Below, piece by piece: positions 19,862 through 27,452 of a DNA stretch of 64,000 bases. The position numbers and the translations under genes were made by a program. A model generated the notes under the pieces. The model made no database searches, was not told the DNA's origin, and saw only the letters and a program-made list of their open reading frames with translations. Each line of letters opens with the position of its first letter. Position 1 is the stretch's first letter. Source of the DNA: Enterobacter cloacae subsp. cloacae ATCC 13047 (lineage in GTDB: Bacteria > Pseudomonadota > Gammaproteobacteria > Enterobacterales > Enterobacteriaceae); assembly GCF_000025565.1 (NCBI RefSeq), contig NC_014121.1, positions 2,728,001 through 2,792,000 of the forward strand. The letters are read 5' to 3'.

Positions 19862-22474
19862 TTACGCCAGCGCCTTCGAAATCTTCTCGTACAGATCGCC
19901 AGAGAGATTTTCCAGCCCTTTAAGCTGCTCAAGCGCGGCACGCATCTTCGCCTGGCGCTGCGTATCGTAGCGTTTCAGGCGGATCAGCGGCTCAATCAGA
20001 CGTGATGCCACCTGCGGGTTGCGGCTGTTCAGCTCGGTCAGCATTTCCACCATGAACTGATAACCGCTGCCGTCTTCCGCGTGGAACGCAGCCGGGTTGC
20101 TGCTGGCAAACGCGCCAATCAGGGAGCGGACGCGGTTCGGGTTGCTCATAGTAAAGGAGCGATGCTTCAGCAGGCTGCGCACGTTGCTGAGCGCATCGGC
20201 TGCCGGACTGGTCGCCTGCAGAATGAACCACTTGTCCATGACCAGGCCATCCTGGTGCCACTTGTCGTCATACTCTTGCATCAGCGCATCACGGCACGAT
20301 AACTCGGCTGCCACGCTTGCCGCCAGGGCTGCGAGCGCGTCGGTCATATTATCCGCTTCGTGATACTGCTTGCTCACCAGCGTGTTCGCCAGGTCTGTTT
20401 CACCAAAGGCCAGGTAGCGCAGACAGGTATTGCGCAGGGAACGTTTACCAATGTCGTCATGTTCCACGCGGTACGCATCCAGCTTGTTGGCGTTGTAGAT
20501 CGCCAGGAACTCATCCGCCAGTTCGGCCGCCAGCGTGCGAGTCAGCGCTTCACGCACAGCCACGATGGCAATAGGATCGATGGTCTCGAACAGCTCAGCG
20601 ATTTCGGTCGCGGACGGCAACGTCAGGATTTCAGCCGCGAGGGCCGGATCAATCTGTTCATCCAGCAGAACCGCACGGAACGCGTCAGCCACGTGAACCG
20701 GCAGCGACAGCGGCTGGCCCTGCTGATGACGATTAACGTTCAGCTTGATGTATGTCGCGAGCAGGCTTTGCGCGGCATCCCAGCGGGAGAAATCGTTGCG
20801 CGCGTGACGCATCAGGAACGTCAGCTGCTGATCGCTCCACTTGTACTCCAGCTTCACTGGTGCAGAGAATTCACACAGCAGCGCAGGCACCGGCTGGAAA
20901 TAGACGTTATCGAAGATAAAGGTCTGCTCTGCCTGGGTCACGTTTAGCACGTGGTGTACCGGATGACCGCCCTTCTGCAGCGGGATCACTTTGCCTTCGT
21001 TATCATACAGTTCAATGCTGAACGGAATGTGCAGCGGATATTTTTCTTCCTGCTCAGCCGTTGGCGGCGTGCGTTGGCTGATGGTCAGGGTGTACTGCTC
21101 GGTCTCCGGATTGTAATCGTCTTTAACGGTGACAATCGGCGTACCGGCCTGGCTGTACCAGCGGCGGAAGTGAGAGAGATCCACATTCGACGCATCTTCC
21201 ATTGCCTGCACAAAATCATCGCAGGTGGCAGCGCTGCCGTCGTGACGCTCGAAATAGAGCTGCATCCCTTTCTGGAAGTTCTCCTCGCCCAGCAGGGTAT
21301 GGATCATACGGATAATTTCCGCCCCTTTTTCATACACCGTCAGGGTGTAGAAGTTATTCATCTCGATGACTTTGTCAGGACGAATTGGGTGCGCCATCGG
21401 ACTGGCATCTTCCGCGAACTGCAACCCACGCATGGTGCGCACGTTGTTGATGCGGTTAACCGCCCGCGAGCCCAGATCGGAGCTGAACTCCTGGTCACGG
21501 AATACGGTCAGGCCTTCTTTAAGGCTCAGTTGGAACCAGTCGCGGCAGGTGACGCGGTTACCGGTCCAGTTATGGAAATATTCGTGGCCAATAACCCGCT
21601 CGATATCGAGGTAATCTTTATCGGTGGCGGTATCGGTACGGGCCAGCACGTATTTGGAGTTAAAGATGTTGAGACCTTTGTTCTCCATCGCCCCCATGTT
21701 GAAGAAGTCGACGGCGACAATCATATAGATGTCGAGATCGTATTCCAGACCAAAACGCTCTTCGTCCCATTTCATGGAGTTGATGAGCGAGGTCATCGCC
21801 CATGGCGCGCGATCGAGGTTGCCACGGTCAACGAACAGTTCCAGCGCCACTTCTCGGCCAGAACGGGTTTTGAAGGTGTCACGTAAGACGTCGAAATCAC
21901 CCGCCACCAGCGCAAACAGGTAGCATGGTTTCGGGAACGGATCCTGCCACTGTACCCAGTGACGGCCGTTTTCCAGCTCACCCTCACCCACGCGGTTACC
22001 GTTAGAGAGCAGGAAAGGATAAAGCGTTTTATCCGCGATGATTTTGGTGGTAAAACGCGCCAGCACGTCCGGACGATCAAGATACCAGGTGATGTGGCGG
22101 AAACCTTCCGCTTCACACTGGGTACACAGCGCCACGCCAGACTGGTAGAGCCCTTCCAGCGCCGTATTGGCGGCAGGGCTGATTTCATTCACGATGCGCA
22201 GCGTAAAGCGTTCCGGCAGGTTATCGATCACCAGCTGGTTGTCTTCTTCTTTATAGTCAGTCCAGGCTGCATCATTAATATGCAGGGAGACCAGCGTCAG
22301 GTCTTCACCATCCAGACGCAGCGGCACTGCCGTCGCGCTCTGGCGCGTCACCTGGCTTACCGCCGTCACAACGGTTTTAGTGGCATCCAGGTCAAAAGTC
22401 AGATCGATATCGCTAATCAGGTAATCCGGCGCACGATAGTCGTGGCGGTATTTGGCTTGTGGCTGTTGTGTCAT
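19862..22474 (-). CDS. pepN: Aminopeptidase N (PepN)
   Basis: A cytosolic M1-family zinc aminopeptidase of broad specificity. Its 870 residues equal E. coli. The exopeptidase motif is GAMENKGLN (near residue 261). The zinc site is HEYFHNWTGNR plus the distal Glu in LKEGLTVFRDQEF. It is divergent from pncB in E. coli. Here the prophage starts 105 bases upstream of its ATG. The pepN promoter should lie within 22475-22579, which stays host sequence. Confidence 0.98.
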   Translation of the reverse strand: MTQQPQAKYRHDYRAPDYLISDIDLTFDLDATKTVVTAVSQVTRQSATAVPLRLDGEDLTLVSLHINDAAWTDYKEEDNQLVIDNLPERFTLRIVNEISPAANTALEGLYQSGVALCTQCEAEGFRHITWYLDRPDVLARFTTKIIADKTLYPFLLSNGNRVGEGELENGRHWVQWQDPFPKPCYLFALVAGDFDVLRDTFKTRSGREVALELFVDRGNLDRAPWAMTSLINSMKWDEERFGLEYDLDIYMIVAVDFFNMGAMENKGLNIFNSKYVLARTDTATDKDYLDIERVIGHEYFHNWTGNRVTCRDWFQLSLKEGLTVFRDQEFSSDLGSRAVNRINNVRTMRGLQFAEDASPMAHPIRPDKVIEMNNFYTLTVYEKGAEIIRMIHTLLGEENFQKGMQLYFERHDGSAATCDDFVQAMEDASNVDLSHFRRWYSQAGTPIVTVKDDYNPETEQYTLTISQRTPPTAEQEEKYPLHIPFSIELYDNEGKVIPLQKGGHPVHHVLNVTQAEQTFIFDNVYFQPVPALLCEFSAPVKLEYKWSDQQLTFLMRHARNDFSRWDAAQSLLATYIKLNVNRHQQGQPLSLPVHVADAFRAVLLDEQIDPALAAEILTLPSATEIAELFETIDPIAIVAVREALTRTLAAELADEFLAIYNANKLDAYRVEHDDIGKRSLRNTCLRYLAFGETDLANTLVSKQYHEADNMTDALAALAASVAAELSCRDALMQEYDDKWHQDGLVMDKWFILQATSPAADALSNVRSLLKHRSFTMSNPNRVRSLIGAFASSNPAAFHAEDGSGYQFMVEMLTELNSRNPQVASRLIEPLIRLKRYDTQRQAKMRAALEQLKGLENLSGDLYEKISKALA

Positions 22475-22579
22475 AGAAAACCTTATGCATCGTTTGTCGA
22501 ATAACGATTCCAGTCTATTCCTGTTGTGTAGATCGCGCTATGCAGAATGTTCATCTTTTCAGGTACAAACACCCTTTTT

Positions 22580-22594
22580 GCTACATTTGTATAA
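22580..22594 (+). other. attL core
   Basis: GCTACATTTGTATAA is identical to the attR core. The bases beside the two copies differ on both sides, so the identity is exactly 15 bp. Between attL and the dinI-like gene (22595-22864) no gene is evident. A tandem ACGAACTT repeat lies at 22682-22699. Confidence 0.88.
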
Positions 22595-22681
22595 TATGAA
22601 CTCATAGTTTTTAAAATCGATAAAGATCGTCCAGGAGCGCTTTAAACAAGGGATGAGCGAGATCGAGATAAAGCTTGATTA

Positions 22682-22699
22682 ACGAACTTTTACGAACTT
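22682..22699 (+). repeat. Tandem ACGAACTT repeats, possible integrase arm sites
   Basis: ACGAACTT occurs at 22682-22689 and 22692-22699, a 10-base spacing on one face of the helix, about 90 bases from the attL core. The position fits arm-type integrase sites. Function is inferred only from placement. Confidence 0.35.
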
Positions 22700-22864
22700 C
22701 ACAGACCACTTTTGCCCCATCCATGCCCCACGCATAATTCTAGTCAGCGCCAGACCACATCAGCCCTGTAGGGCAAATCGATAACAAACAAGCCAGCAGT
22801 ATGTTCCCCAAAATTAAAAAACAAGTGGTTCATGCCTTGACAGACAAAACCTTCAAAGCAAAAA

Positions 22865-22884
22865 TACTGTATATTCAAACAGTG
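22865..22884 (+). promoter_or_regulatory. LexA box upstream of the dinI-like gene
   Basis: TACTGTATATTCAAACAGTG contains CTGT-N8-ACAG, the SOS-box core, and ends 15 bases before the ATG. This implies damage-inducible expression. Confidence 0.88.
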
Positions 22885-22899
22885 ATTAGCGGAGCACGT

Positions 22900-23139
22900 A
22901 TGTTCGTAGAACTGGTATATGACAAGCGTAATGTTGCGGGGCTCGAAGGAGCCAGAGAGATCATTCTGGCCGAGCTGACGAAGCGGGTGCATCAGATTTT
23001 CCCTGATGCCGAAGTGAAGGTGAAGCCAATGCAGGCGAACGCCTTAAACAGCAACGCCAGCAAAAGTGATCGGGAAAAGCTGAACCGCATGCTGGAGGAA
23101 ATGTTTGAAGACGCAAATATGTGGCTGGTGAATGATTAG
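22900..23139 (+). CDS. DinI-like family protein of the prophage
   Basis: A 79-residue protein starting MFVELVYDKRNVAGLEGA, of the DinI-like family that modulates RecA filaments and RecA-dependent cleavage of LexA, UmuD and phage repressors. A longer in-frame start at 22801 is rejected because it would place the LexA box inside the coding region. Such genes commonly lie at the att-proximal end of lambdoid prophages. The 31 bases after it (23140-23170) run into an IS end. Confidence 0.88.
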   Translation: MFVELVYDKRNVAGLEGAREIILAELTKRVHQIFPDAEVKVKPMQANALNSNASKSDREKLNRMLEEMFEDANMWLVND

Positions 23140-23241
23140 CAAAGCCCGTGTTCGCTTCGTGCATACCTTCTGACCTGCTCCCCGTTGATTAGTACACCCC
23201 GATGTTAGTAATGTCTTCATAAGCCACATGAGGACATCCCC

Positions 23242-23505
23242 ATGAAGAAGCGTTTTTCCGACGAACAGATCATCAGTATTCTCCGCGAAGCCGAAGCTGG
23301 GGTACCCGCCCGTGAACTCTGCCGCAAGCATGCCATTTCCGATGCCACGTTTTACACCTGGCGTAAGAAGTATGGCGGTATGGAGGTGCCTGAAGTTAAG
23401 CGCCTGAAGTCGCTTGAGGAAGAGAACGCCAGACTCAAGAAGCTGCTTGCCGAAGCCATGCTGGATAAAGAGGCGCTTCAGGTGGCTCTTGGGCGAAAGT
23501 ACTGA
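23242..23505 (+). CDS. IS3-family transposase OrfA (first IS)
   Basis: An 87-residue protein with an N-terminal helix-turn-helix (about residues 20-45, [21 protein letters not shown]) and a C-terminal leucine-zipper-like helix. It provides inverted-repeat recognition. OrfB lies in the -1 phase, consistent with an OrfAB fusion made by programmed -1 frameshifting. No classical A6G slippery run is visible here. Confidence 0.9.
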   Translation: MKKRFSDEQIISILREAEAGVPARELCRKHAISDATFYTWRKKYGGMEVPEVKRLKSLEEENARLKKLLAEAMLDKEALQVALGRKY

Positions 23506-23528
23506 CGACAGACCAGAAGCGGGAAGCC

Positions 23529-24362
23529 GTGATGTTGATGTGTGATGCGACCGGTCTGTCGCAACGTCGTGCCTGCAGGCTTACAGGTTTATCCCTGTCG
23601 ACCTGCCGCTATGAGGCTCACCGTCCGGCTGCTGATGCGCATTTATCAGGGCGCATCACTGAGCTGGCACTGGAGCGCAGGCGTTTTGGCTACCGTCGTA
23701 TTTGGCAGTTGCTGCGCCGTGAAGGGCTTCATGTTAATCATAAGCGCGTGTACCGGCTTTATCACCTCAGTGGCCTGGGCGTAAAACGCAGAAGACGTCG
23801 TAAAGGGCTGGCAACAGAACGTCTGCCGCTGCTCCGTCCGGCGGCGCCCAATCTGACCTGGTCGATGGATTTCGTCATGGACGCACTTTCCACCGGTCGC
23901 AGGATCAAGTGTCTTACCTGCGTCGATGATTTCACAAAGGAATGCCTGACGGTCACTGTTGCCTTTGGGATTTCAGGCGTTCAGGTCACGCGTATTCTGG
24001 ACAGCATTGCACTGTTTCGAGGCTATCCGGCGACGATAAGAACTGACCAGGGGCCGGAGTTCACTTGCCGTGCACTGGATCAATGGGCCTTTGAGCATGG
24101 TGTTGAGTTGCGCTTAATCCAGCCGGGCAAGCCAACGCAGAACGGATTTATTGAGAGCTTTAACGGACGATTTCGCGATGAATGTTTGAATGAGCACTGG
24201 TTCAGCGATATCGTTCATGCCAGGAAAATTATTAATGACTGGCGGCAGGATTATAACGAATGCCGCCCGCACTCCACGCTGAATTATCAGACACCGTCTG
24301 AATTTGCAGCGGGCTGGAGAAAGGGTCATTCTGAGAATGAAGATTCCGACGTTACTAACTGA
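23529..24362 (+). CDS. IS3-family transposase OrfB (first IS), DDE catalytic
   Basis: A 277-residue catalytic part with an HTH_21 segment followed by an rve integrase core. The DDE residues are visible in [17 protein letters not shown] and [16 protein letters not shown]. It is probably translated as an OrfAB fusion. It looks intact, with no internal stop. Confidence 0.9.
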   Translation: MMLMCDATGLSQRRACRLTGLSLSTCRYEAHRPAADAHLSGRITELALERRRFGYRRIWQLLRREGLHVNHKRVYRLYHLSGLGVKRRRRRKGLATERLPLLRPAAPNLTWSMDFVMDALSTGRRIKCLTCVDDFTKECLTVTVAFGISGVQVTRILDSIALFRGYPATIRTDQGPEFTCRALDQWAFEHGVELRLIQPGKPTQNGFIESFNGRFRDECLNEHWFSDIVHARKIINDWRQDYNECRPHSTLNYQTPSEFAAGWRKGHSENEDSDVTN

Positions 24363-24391
24363 GTGTTGTATCTAATCGTGGGGGCAGGTCA

Positions 24392-24900
24392 TATGCCTGC
24401 CATGCCTGCTCGAACTCGTTGGAATAGTTTCCCTTGGAAGAGCGATTTTCAGAATCGTTGTCAGATGAACCGTTATATTTAGGTTCTATGACTGATTCAT
24501 TGACTGGTTCAAAAGAGTGACTGATTCTGGGTGCAGCTCCTGCACTACCCCCTAGTGAATCTCCTGCACTATGGGGTGAATCTCCTGCACCAGGTAGTGA
24601 ACTATTTGCACTACCCCCTAGTGAATCTCCTGCACTACTGAAATCAAGCCGATATACATTACTTGAGTTACCTTTTGGACCTGGGCGAAGTTCTTTTTTT
24701 ACCAGGCCGCATTCACATAAAGCATCAATGTGAATCATCACAGATCGCTTACTGATTTCGCACTGATCGGCGATATGTTGATAGCTTGGCCAGCACTCGC
24801 CATGGTCACTAGCGTTATCTGCAAGCTTCAGTAGCACGAGCTTACGCAGTGGATTTCCCACCTTGACCTTCATTGCTTTAACCATCAGTTCCATGCTCAT
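24392..24900 (-). pseudogene. Phage O-like replication initiator, 3' end removed by IS
   Basis: The N-terminal 170 residues or so of a lambda O-type replication protein. It has a winged-helix domain (about residues 15-75, KLADNASDHGECWPSYQHIADQ) followed by a low-complexity segment with AGDSLGGSA repeats, encoded by the origin iterons. The reading frame enters the IS end after FEQAWQAY and stops at 24355 with 11 foreign residues. The conserved YPKR-type C-terminal domain that should follow is lost, along with everything downstream. The start overlaps a small upstream ORF (ATGA). Confidence 0.82.
24543..24640 (-). other. Lambda-type replication origin iterons inside the O-like gene
   Basis: Four dyads recur every 21-24 bases: CACTACCCCCTAGTG (24543-24557), CACTATGGGGTG (24567), CACCAGGTAGTG (24588) and CACTACCCCCTAGTG (24609-24623). 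A fifth partial copy starts at 24633. Most are linked by GAATCTCCTG. Lambda places its origin iterons in the same part of gene O. All spacings are multiples of three, so the repeats stay in frame. Confidence 0.72.
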
Positions 24901-24977
24901 GCGACACCCGCCAACTCATTTTCGTTACTGAATTCAGCCACCAGTAAAGGTTCGCTGACGCAATAATGCCGTGACAT
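24897..24977 (-). CDS. Small prophage ORF between cro and the O-like gene
   Basis: A 26-codon ORF starting MSRHYCVSEPLLVAEFSN. It begins 2 bases beyond the reconstructed cro stop and ends overlapping the O-like start by ATGA. That is translational coupling in the right operon. I do not recognise a family. It is too short to be a cII-type activator. The tight packing is the main support. Confidence 0.4.
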   Translation of the reverse strand: MSRHYCVSEPLLVAEFSNENELAGVA

Positions 24978-25067
24978 GTCACACCTCATTGCCCGGACGT
25001 GGGAAAACAAGCATTTCTCGCTTGAGGGGTTTTTTACCCACAAAAGTTCTGAATCGCCACGGATAAT

Positions 25068-25880
25068 CTAGACACTTCCTAGCCGTTGATAATACTGGTT
25101 TTCATATTCTGTCGGTGACATCTGATCGCTGGAACCATGCCGACGCTTACTGTTATAAAACATTTCGATGTAATCAAAAATATCGCTGCGGGCTTCTTCC
25201 CGCGTTCCGTAGCTCTTTTTCTTTATCCGTTCGCGTTTCAACAACTGGAAAAAGCTTTCTGCAACCGCATTATCATGGCAGTTACCGCGACGGCTCATGC
25301 TGCCCTCCAGGCCGTGTGATTTCAGGAACGACTGCCACTCATGGCTTGTGTACTGACTGCCCTGATCCGAATGAACCAGCACCTGTTTTTGGGGATTACG
25401 GCGCCATACAGCCATCAGCAGTGCGTTCAGGACAATGTCCTTTGTCATCCGGGATTGCATGGACCAGCCGATAATTTTGCGTGAGAACAGATCAACAACC
25501 ACGGCAAGATACAGCCAGCCTTCGTGGGTCCTGATGTAGGTTATGTCCGTTACCCAACGCTTATCCGGAGCATCCGGATTGAACTGTCGCTGGAGCCTGT
25601 TGGGCGACACGATACTGGCCTCGCCTTTACGTGCCCGCGGGCTCCGGTATCCGACCTGAGCCTTTATCCCGACACGTTTCATCAGTCGCCAGACTCTGTT
25701 CACTCCGCACTGTTGCCCGCTGTCCCGCAGATCCAGATGGATTTTGCGATAACCATAGACGCATCCCGATTCCAGCCAGAACTGTTTAATCTGTCCTGTC
25801 AGTCTCAGGTCTGCCTGATGGCGTTGTGAATGCGGCTGCTGAAGCCAGGCGTAAAAACCACTGGGATGAACATCCAGCAC
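25068..25880 (-). CDS. IS3-family transposase OrfB (second IS), DDE catalytic
   Basis: A 270-residue catalytic subunit. An HTH_21 region (YGYRKIHLDLRD) precedes the rve core with DDE residues in WVTDITYI, VHSDQGSQYTS and NCHDNAVAESFFQLLK. It is intact. It is expected to be made as an OrfAB fusion through -1 frameshifting at the A tract near 25970. Confidence 0.92.
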   Translation of the reverse strand: MLDVHPSGFYAWLQQPHSQRHQADLRLTGQIKQFWLESGCVYGYRKIHLDLRDSGQQCGVNRVWRLMKRVGIKAQVGYRSPRARKGEASIVSPNRLQRQFNPDAPDKRWVTDITYIRTHEGWLYLAVVVDLFSRKIIGWSMQSRMTKDIVLNALLMAVWRRNPQKQVLVHSDQGSQYTSHEWQSFLKSHGLEGSMSRRGNCHDNAVAESFFQLLKRERIKKKSYGTREEARSDIFDYIEMFYNSKRRHGSSDQMSPTEYENQYYQRLGSV

Positions 25881-25936
25881 CCGACAGAGCAGGCGAACAG
25901 GCCAGCAACAGGTGTTGTCACGGATAAAGGCGTACC

Positions 25937-26221
25937 TCAGTCGGACAGCTTTGCGAAGTACGCCGCGGCTTTTTTTAATATGTCCCGTTCGTCGGTAACC
26001 CGCTTCAGCTCTTTCTGGAGACGGCGGATCTCGGCCTGAGCATCTGACTGTTCTTTATTAGCGGAAGAATCCGGACCGTACTTCTTTATCCAGGCGTAAA
26101 GGCTGTGGGTGGTGATATCGAGACGTGTTGCAACGCTGGCAACAGAATAACCGCGATCAACAACCTGTTTGACTGCTTCAGTTTTAAACTCTTCGGGATA
26201 ACGCTTACCGCTCATGGGCAC
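25937..26221 (-). CDS. IS3-family transposase OrfA (second IS)
   Basis: A 94-residue helix-turn-helix protein (MSGKRYPEEFKTEAVKQVVD) with a C-terminal coiled coil. On the minus strand a run of seven A followed by GCC (25970-25976) lies near the end of the frame. This is a plausible slippery site for the -1 shift into OrfB. Confidence 0.9.
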   Translation of the reverse strand: MPMSGKRYPEEFKTEAVKQVVDRGYSVASVATRLDITTHSLYAWIKKYGPDSSANKEQSDAQAEIRRLQKELKRVTDERDILKKAAAYFAKLSD

Positions 26222-26467
26222 CTCTCTTTAAGCCATCTTAAATGACTCTGAGGTGTCTGTTAAACCCGTGGCGATTCAGTTCTACTTGCTGCTTCAATAG
26301 AAGTTGCAAGTTTTGGTGACGCATTTCTGTATCCGTAGGCAATAAGATTCAAATATCCTGTTGATGTACCGCTCTTAACTGCCAAAGCGTGCCACTCTTC
26401 TTTAGTGGAAGCACGACGCCAGGAAAGAAGTTCGTTTTCCATACCCACACCTCAATTTATCATTTTG

Positions 26468-26514
26468 GTAAAGTTTATCTTTACGATAACTATGAGGCAA
26501 GATAAATTTATCAA
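26468..26514. promoter_or_regulatory. Prophage right operator and pR promoter region
   Basis: On the minus strand, TTGATA (26509-26514) and TAGTTA (26487-26492) are 16 bases apart and form a candidate pR for cro. Two palindromes overlap it: GATAAATTTATC (26501-26512) across the -35, and the 17-bp GTAAAGTTTATCTTTAC (26468-26484) downstream of the -10. The arrangement between divergent cI and cro, and the 17-bp size, match lambdoid OR sites. Confidence 0.65.
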
Positions 26515-26557
26515 ATTGGGTATTTATCATATTGCTAAAAAGTGGGAGTATTTGGTC

Positions 26558-27277
26558 ATGGACATAAAAAACATTCGACGCCAGAACCTAAACAGGTTGA
26601 TTGGTGAGTACATCGTGGAAGGTTATACCAAGGCACAAATTGCTGAAAAAATTGGTATACCCCCTTCTCAACTGAGTCAGTTATCTGGCTCTAACGCCTC
26701 TCGTAACATTGGCGACATAATAGCTAGGAGAATTGAGTCAAGTATGGGCCTGCCCCATGGCTGGATGGATTCAAAGAGAGCAGATGTTGATGCATCTGGT
26801 ACCAAGCCTAACTTTTTCATAAATCCACTGACAAAAAATCAGCAACAATACCGAATTGAGGTGATGGACACTGAGTTCAGTTGCGGAAGTGGCAGGATGA
26901 ACATGGACTATCCTGAAATAGTTAAATCGATTGAACTTGATCCAGAGGAAGCTAAAAGGATGTTTGGTGGGCGTAGCCCTACCTCCCTGAAAATCTGCAC
27001 GGTTGTCGGAGATAGCATGCTCGGGACTATTTTCCCTGGGGATCTTGTCGTTATAGACGTTACGGTAAACCGGTTGATAGGTGATGGGATTTATGCGTTC
27101 GTTTATGGTGACAACTTTCATATCAAACGCTTACAGCTGCTTAAGGACAAGCTGGTAGTCATCAGCGATAATTCAACTTACGAAAAATGGTTTGTATCTG
27201 AAACTGATCAAAGCGAGTTTCACATTCAGGGCTTAGTTGTCGGTAGATGGCAAATGTCATACAACCGTTTGGGTTGA
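26558..27277 (+). CDS. CI-type phage repressor (HTH plus S24 peptidase)
   Basis: A 239-residue prophage repressor that keeps lytic promoters off and is inactivated by RecA-stimulated self-cleavage. The N-terminal DNA-binding domain (residues 1-75) has a helix-turn-helix at TKAQIAEKIGIPPSQLSQ. The C-terminal S24 domain has catalytic Ser153 in GDSMLGTIFPGD and Lys190 in NFHIKRL. The likely scissile bond is Cys109-Gly110 (EFSCGSGR), a Cys-Gly pair as I recall for phi80 CI. The start at 26558 has GGGAG at normal spacing. Longer in-frame starts would run through the operators. It appears intact. Confidence 0.88.
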   Translation: MDIKNIRRQNLNRLIGEYIVEGYTKAQIAEKIGIPPSQLSQLSGSNASRNIGDIIARRIESSMGLPHGWMDSKRADVDASGTKPNFFINPLTKNQQQYRIEVMDTEFSCGSGRMNMDYPEIVKSIELDPEEAKRMFGGRSPTSLKICTVVGDSMLGTIFPGDLVVIDVTVNRLIGDGIYAFVYGDNFHIKRLQLLKDKLVVISDNSTYEKWFVSETDQSEFHIQGLVVGRWQMSYNRLG

Positions 27278-27290
27278 GACTCATACATAT

Positions 27291-27317
27291 AAAAAACCAG
27301 CTTCGGCTGGTTTTTTT
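27291..27317 (+). terminator. Terminator after the cI-type gene
   Basis: AAAAAACCAGC-TTCG-GCTGGTTTTTTT: a short strong stem with a TTCG loop and a T run, 14 bases after the repressor stop. It separates cI from the left operon. Confidence 0.9.
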
Positions 27318-27364
27318 ATGCCCTGCACAAAATAATTTACCATATATATCAAAGGCATAACTAT

Positions 27365-27419
27365 TAATTTATCATAATTTATCAAAAAGATATTTACCAA
27401 AATTTATCTTTGAGATAAA
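27365..27419. promoter_or_regulatory. Prophage left operator-like region
   Basis: TAATTTATCA is repeated in tandem (27365-27374, 27375-27384). It is followed by the palindrome TTTATCT-TTG-AGATAAA (27403-27419), 34 bases before the XRE gene. The TTTATC/GATAAA half-site is shared with the right operator, which suggests one repressor binds both regions, as CI does at OL and OR. Confidence 0.55.
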
Positions 27420-27452
27420 GTTCATTCATCGGCAAACAATGGAGCCAATGAA

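Larger units (their letters stand above)
23171..24391 (+). mobile_element. IS3-family insertion sequence (IS407-group type), 1221 bp
   Basis: Terminal inverted repeats start TGACCTGCTCCCC at 23171 and, on the minus strand, TGACCTGCCCCCA at 24391. Extended similarity between the ends runs about 40 bases. Two overlapping-phase ORFs encode OrfA and OrfB. The flanking bases (CTTC left, TATG right) show no target duplication. The size and OrfA sequence recall IS1222/ISSen4, but I do not assign a name. It truncates the O-like gene. Confidence 0.9.
25050..26278 (-). mobile_element. IS3-family insertion sequence (second IS), 1229 bp, inside cro
   Basis: The ends are TGAATCGCCACGG at 25050 and its inverted copy ending at 26278. 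GTTC is duplicated on both sides (25046-25049 and 26279-26282), so this is a clean transposition. OrfA and OrfB are on the minus strand in -1 relation. The proteins recall ISEhe3-like elements common in Enterobacter, but I do not assign a name. Confidence 0.92.
24979..26442 (-). pseudogene. cro-like repressor gene split by an IS
   Basis: The 5' part (26442 down to 26279) and 3' part (25045 down to 24979) join in frame once the IS and one copy of GTTC are removed. They give 76 residues: MENELLSWRRASTKEEWHAL at the start, a helix-turn-helix in the middle and FVGKKPLKREMLVFPRPG near the end, typical of a lambdoid Cro/YdaS-like protein. A GAGGTG site precedes the ATG at 26442. In its present state the frame runs into the IS after AASRTE, so the product is truncated. 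Confidence 0.8.

Noticed and set aside
20951..21886. A 311-codon open frame antisense to pepN
   Set aside because: Shadow of a conserved gene, without start signals or family match. The same holds for long antisense frames over uup, rlmKL, asnS and mukF.
24535..24640. Short repeats resembling a CRISPR array
   Set aside because: Repeat units are 10-15 bases with 21-24 base periods, lie inside a coding frame, have no spacer-sized unique segments and no cas genes nearby. They fit origin iterons.
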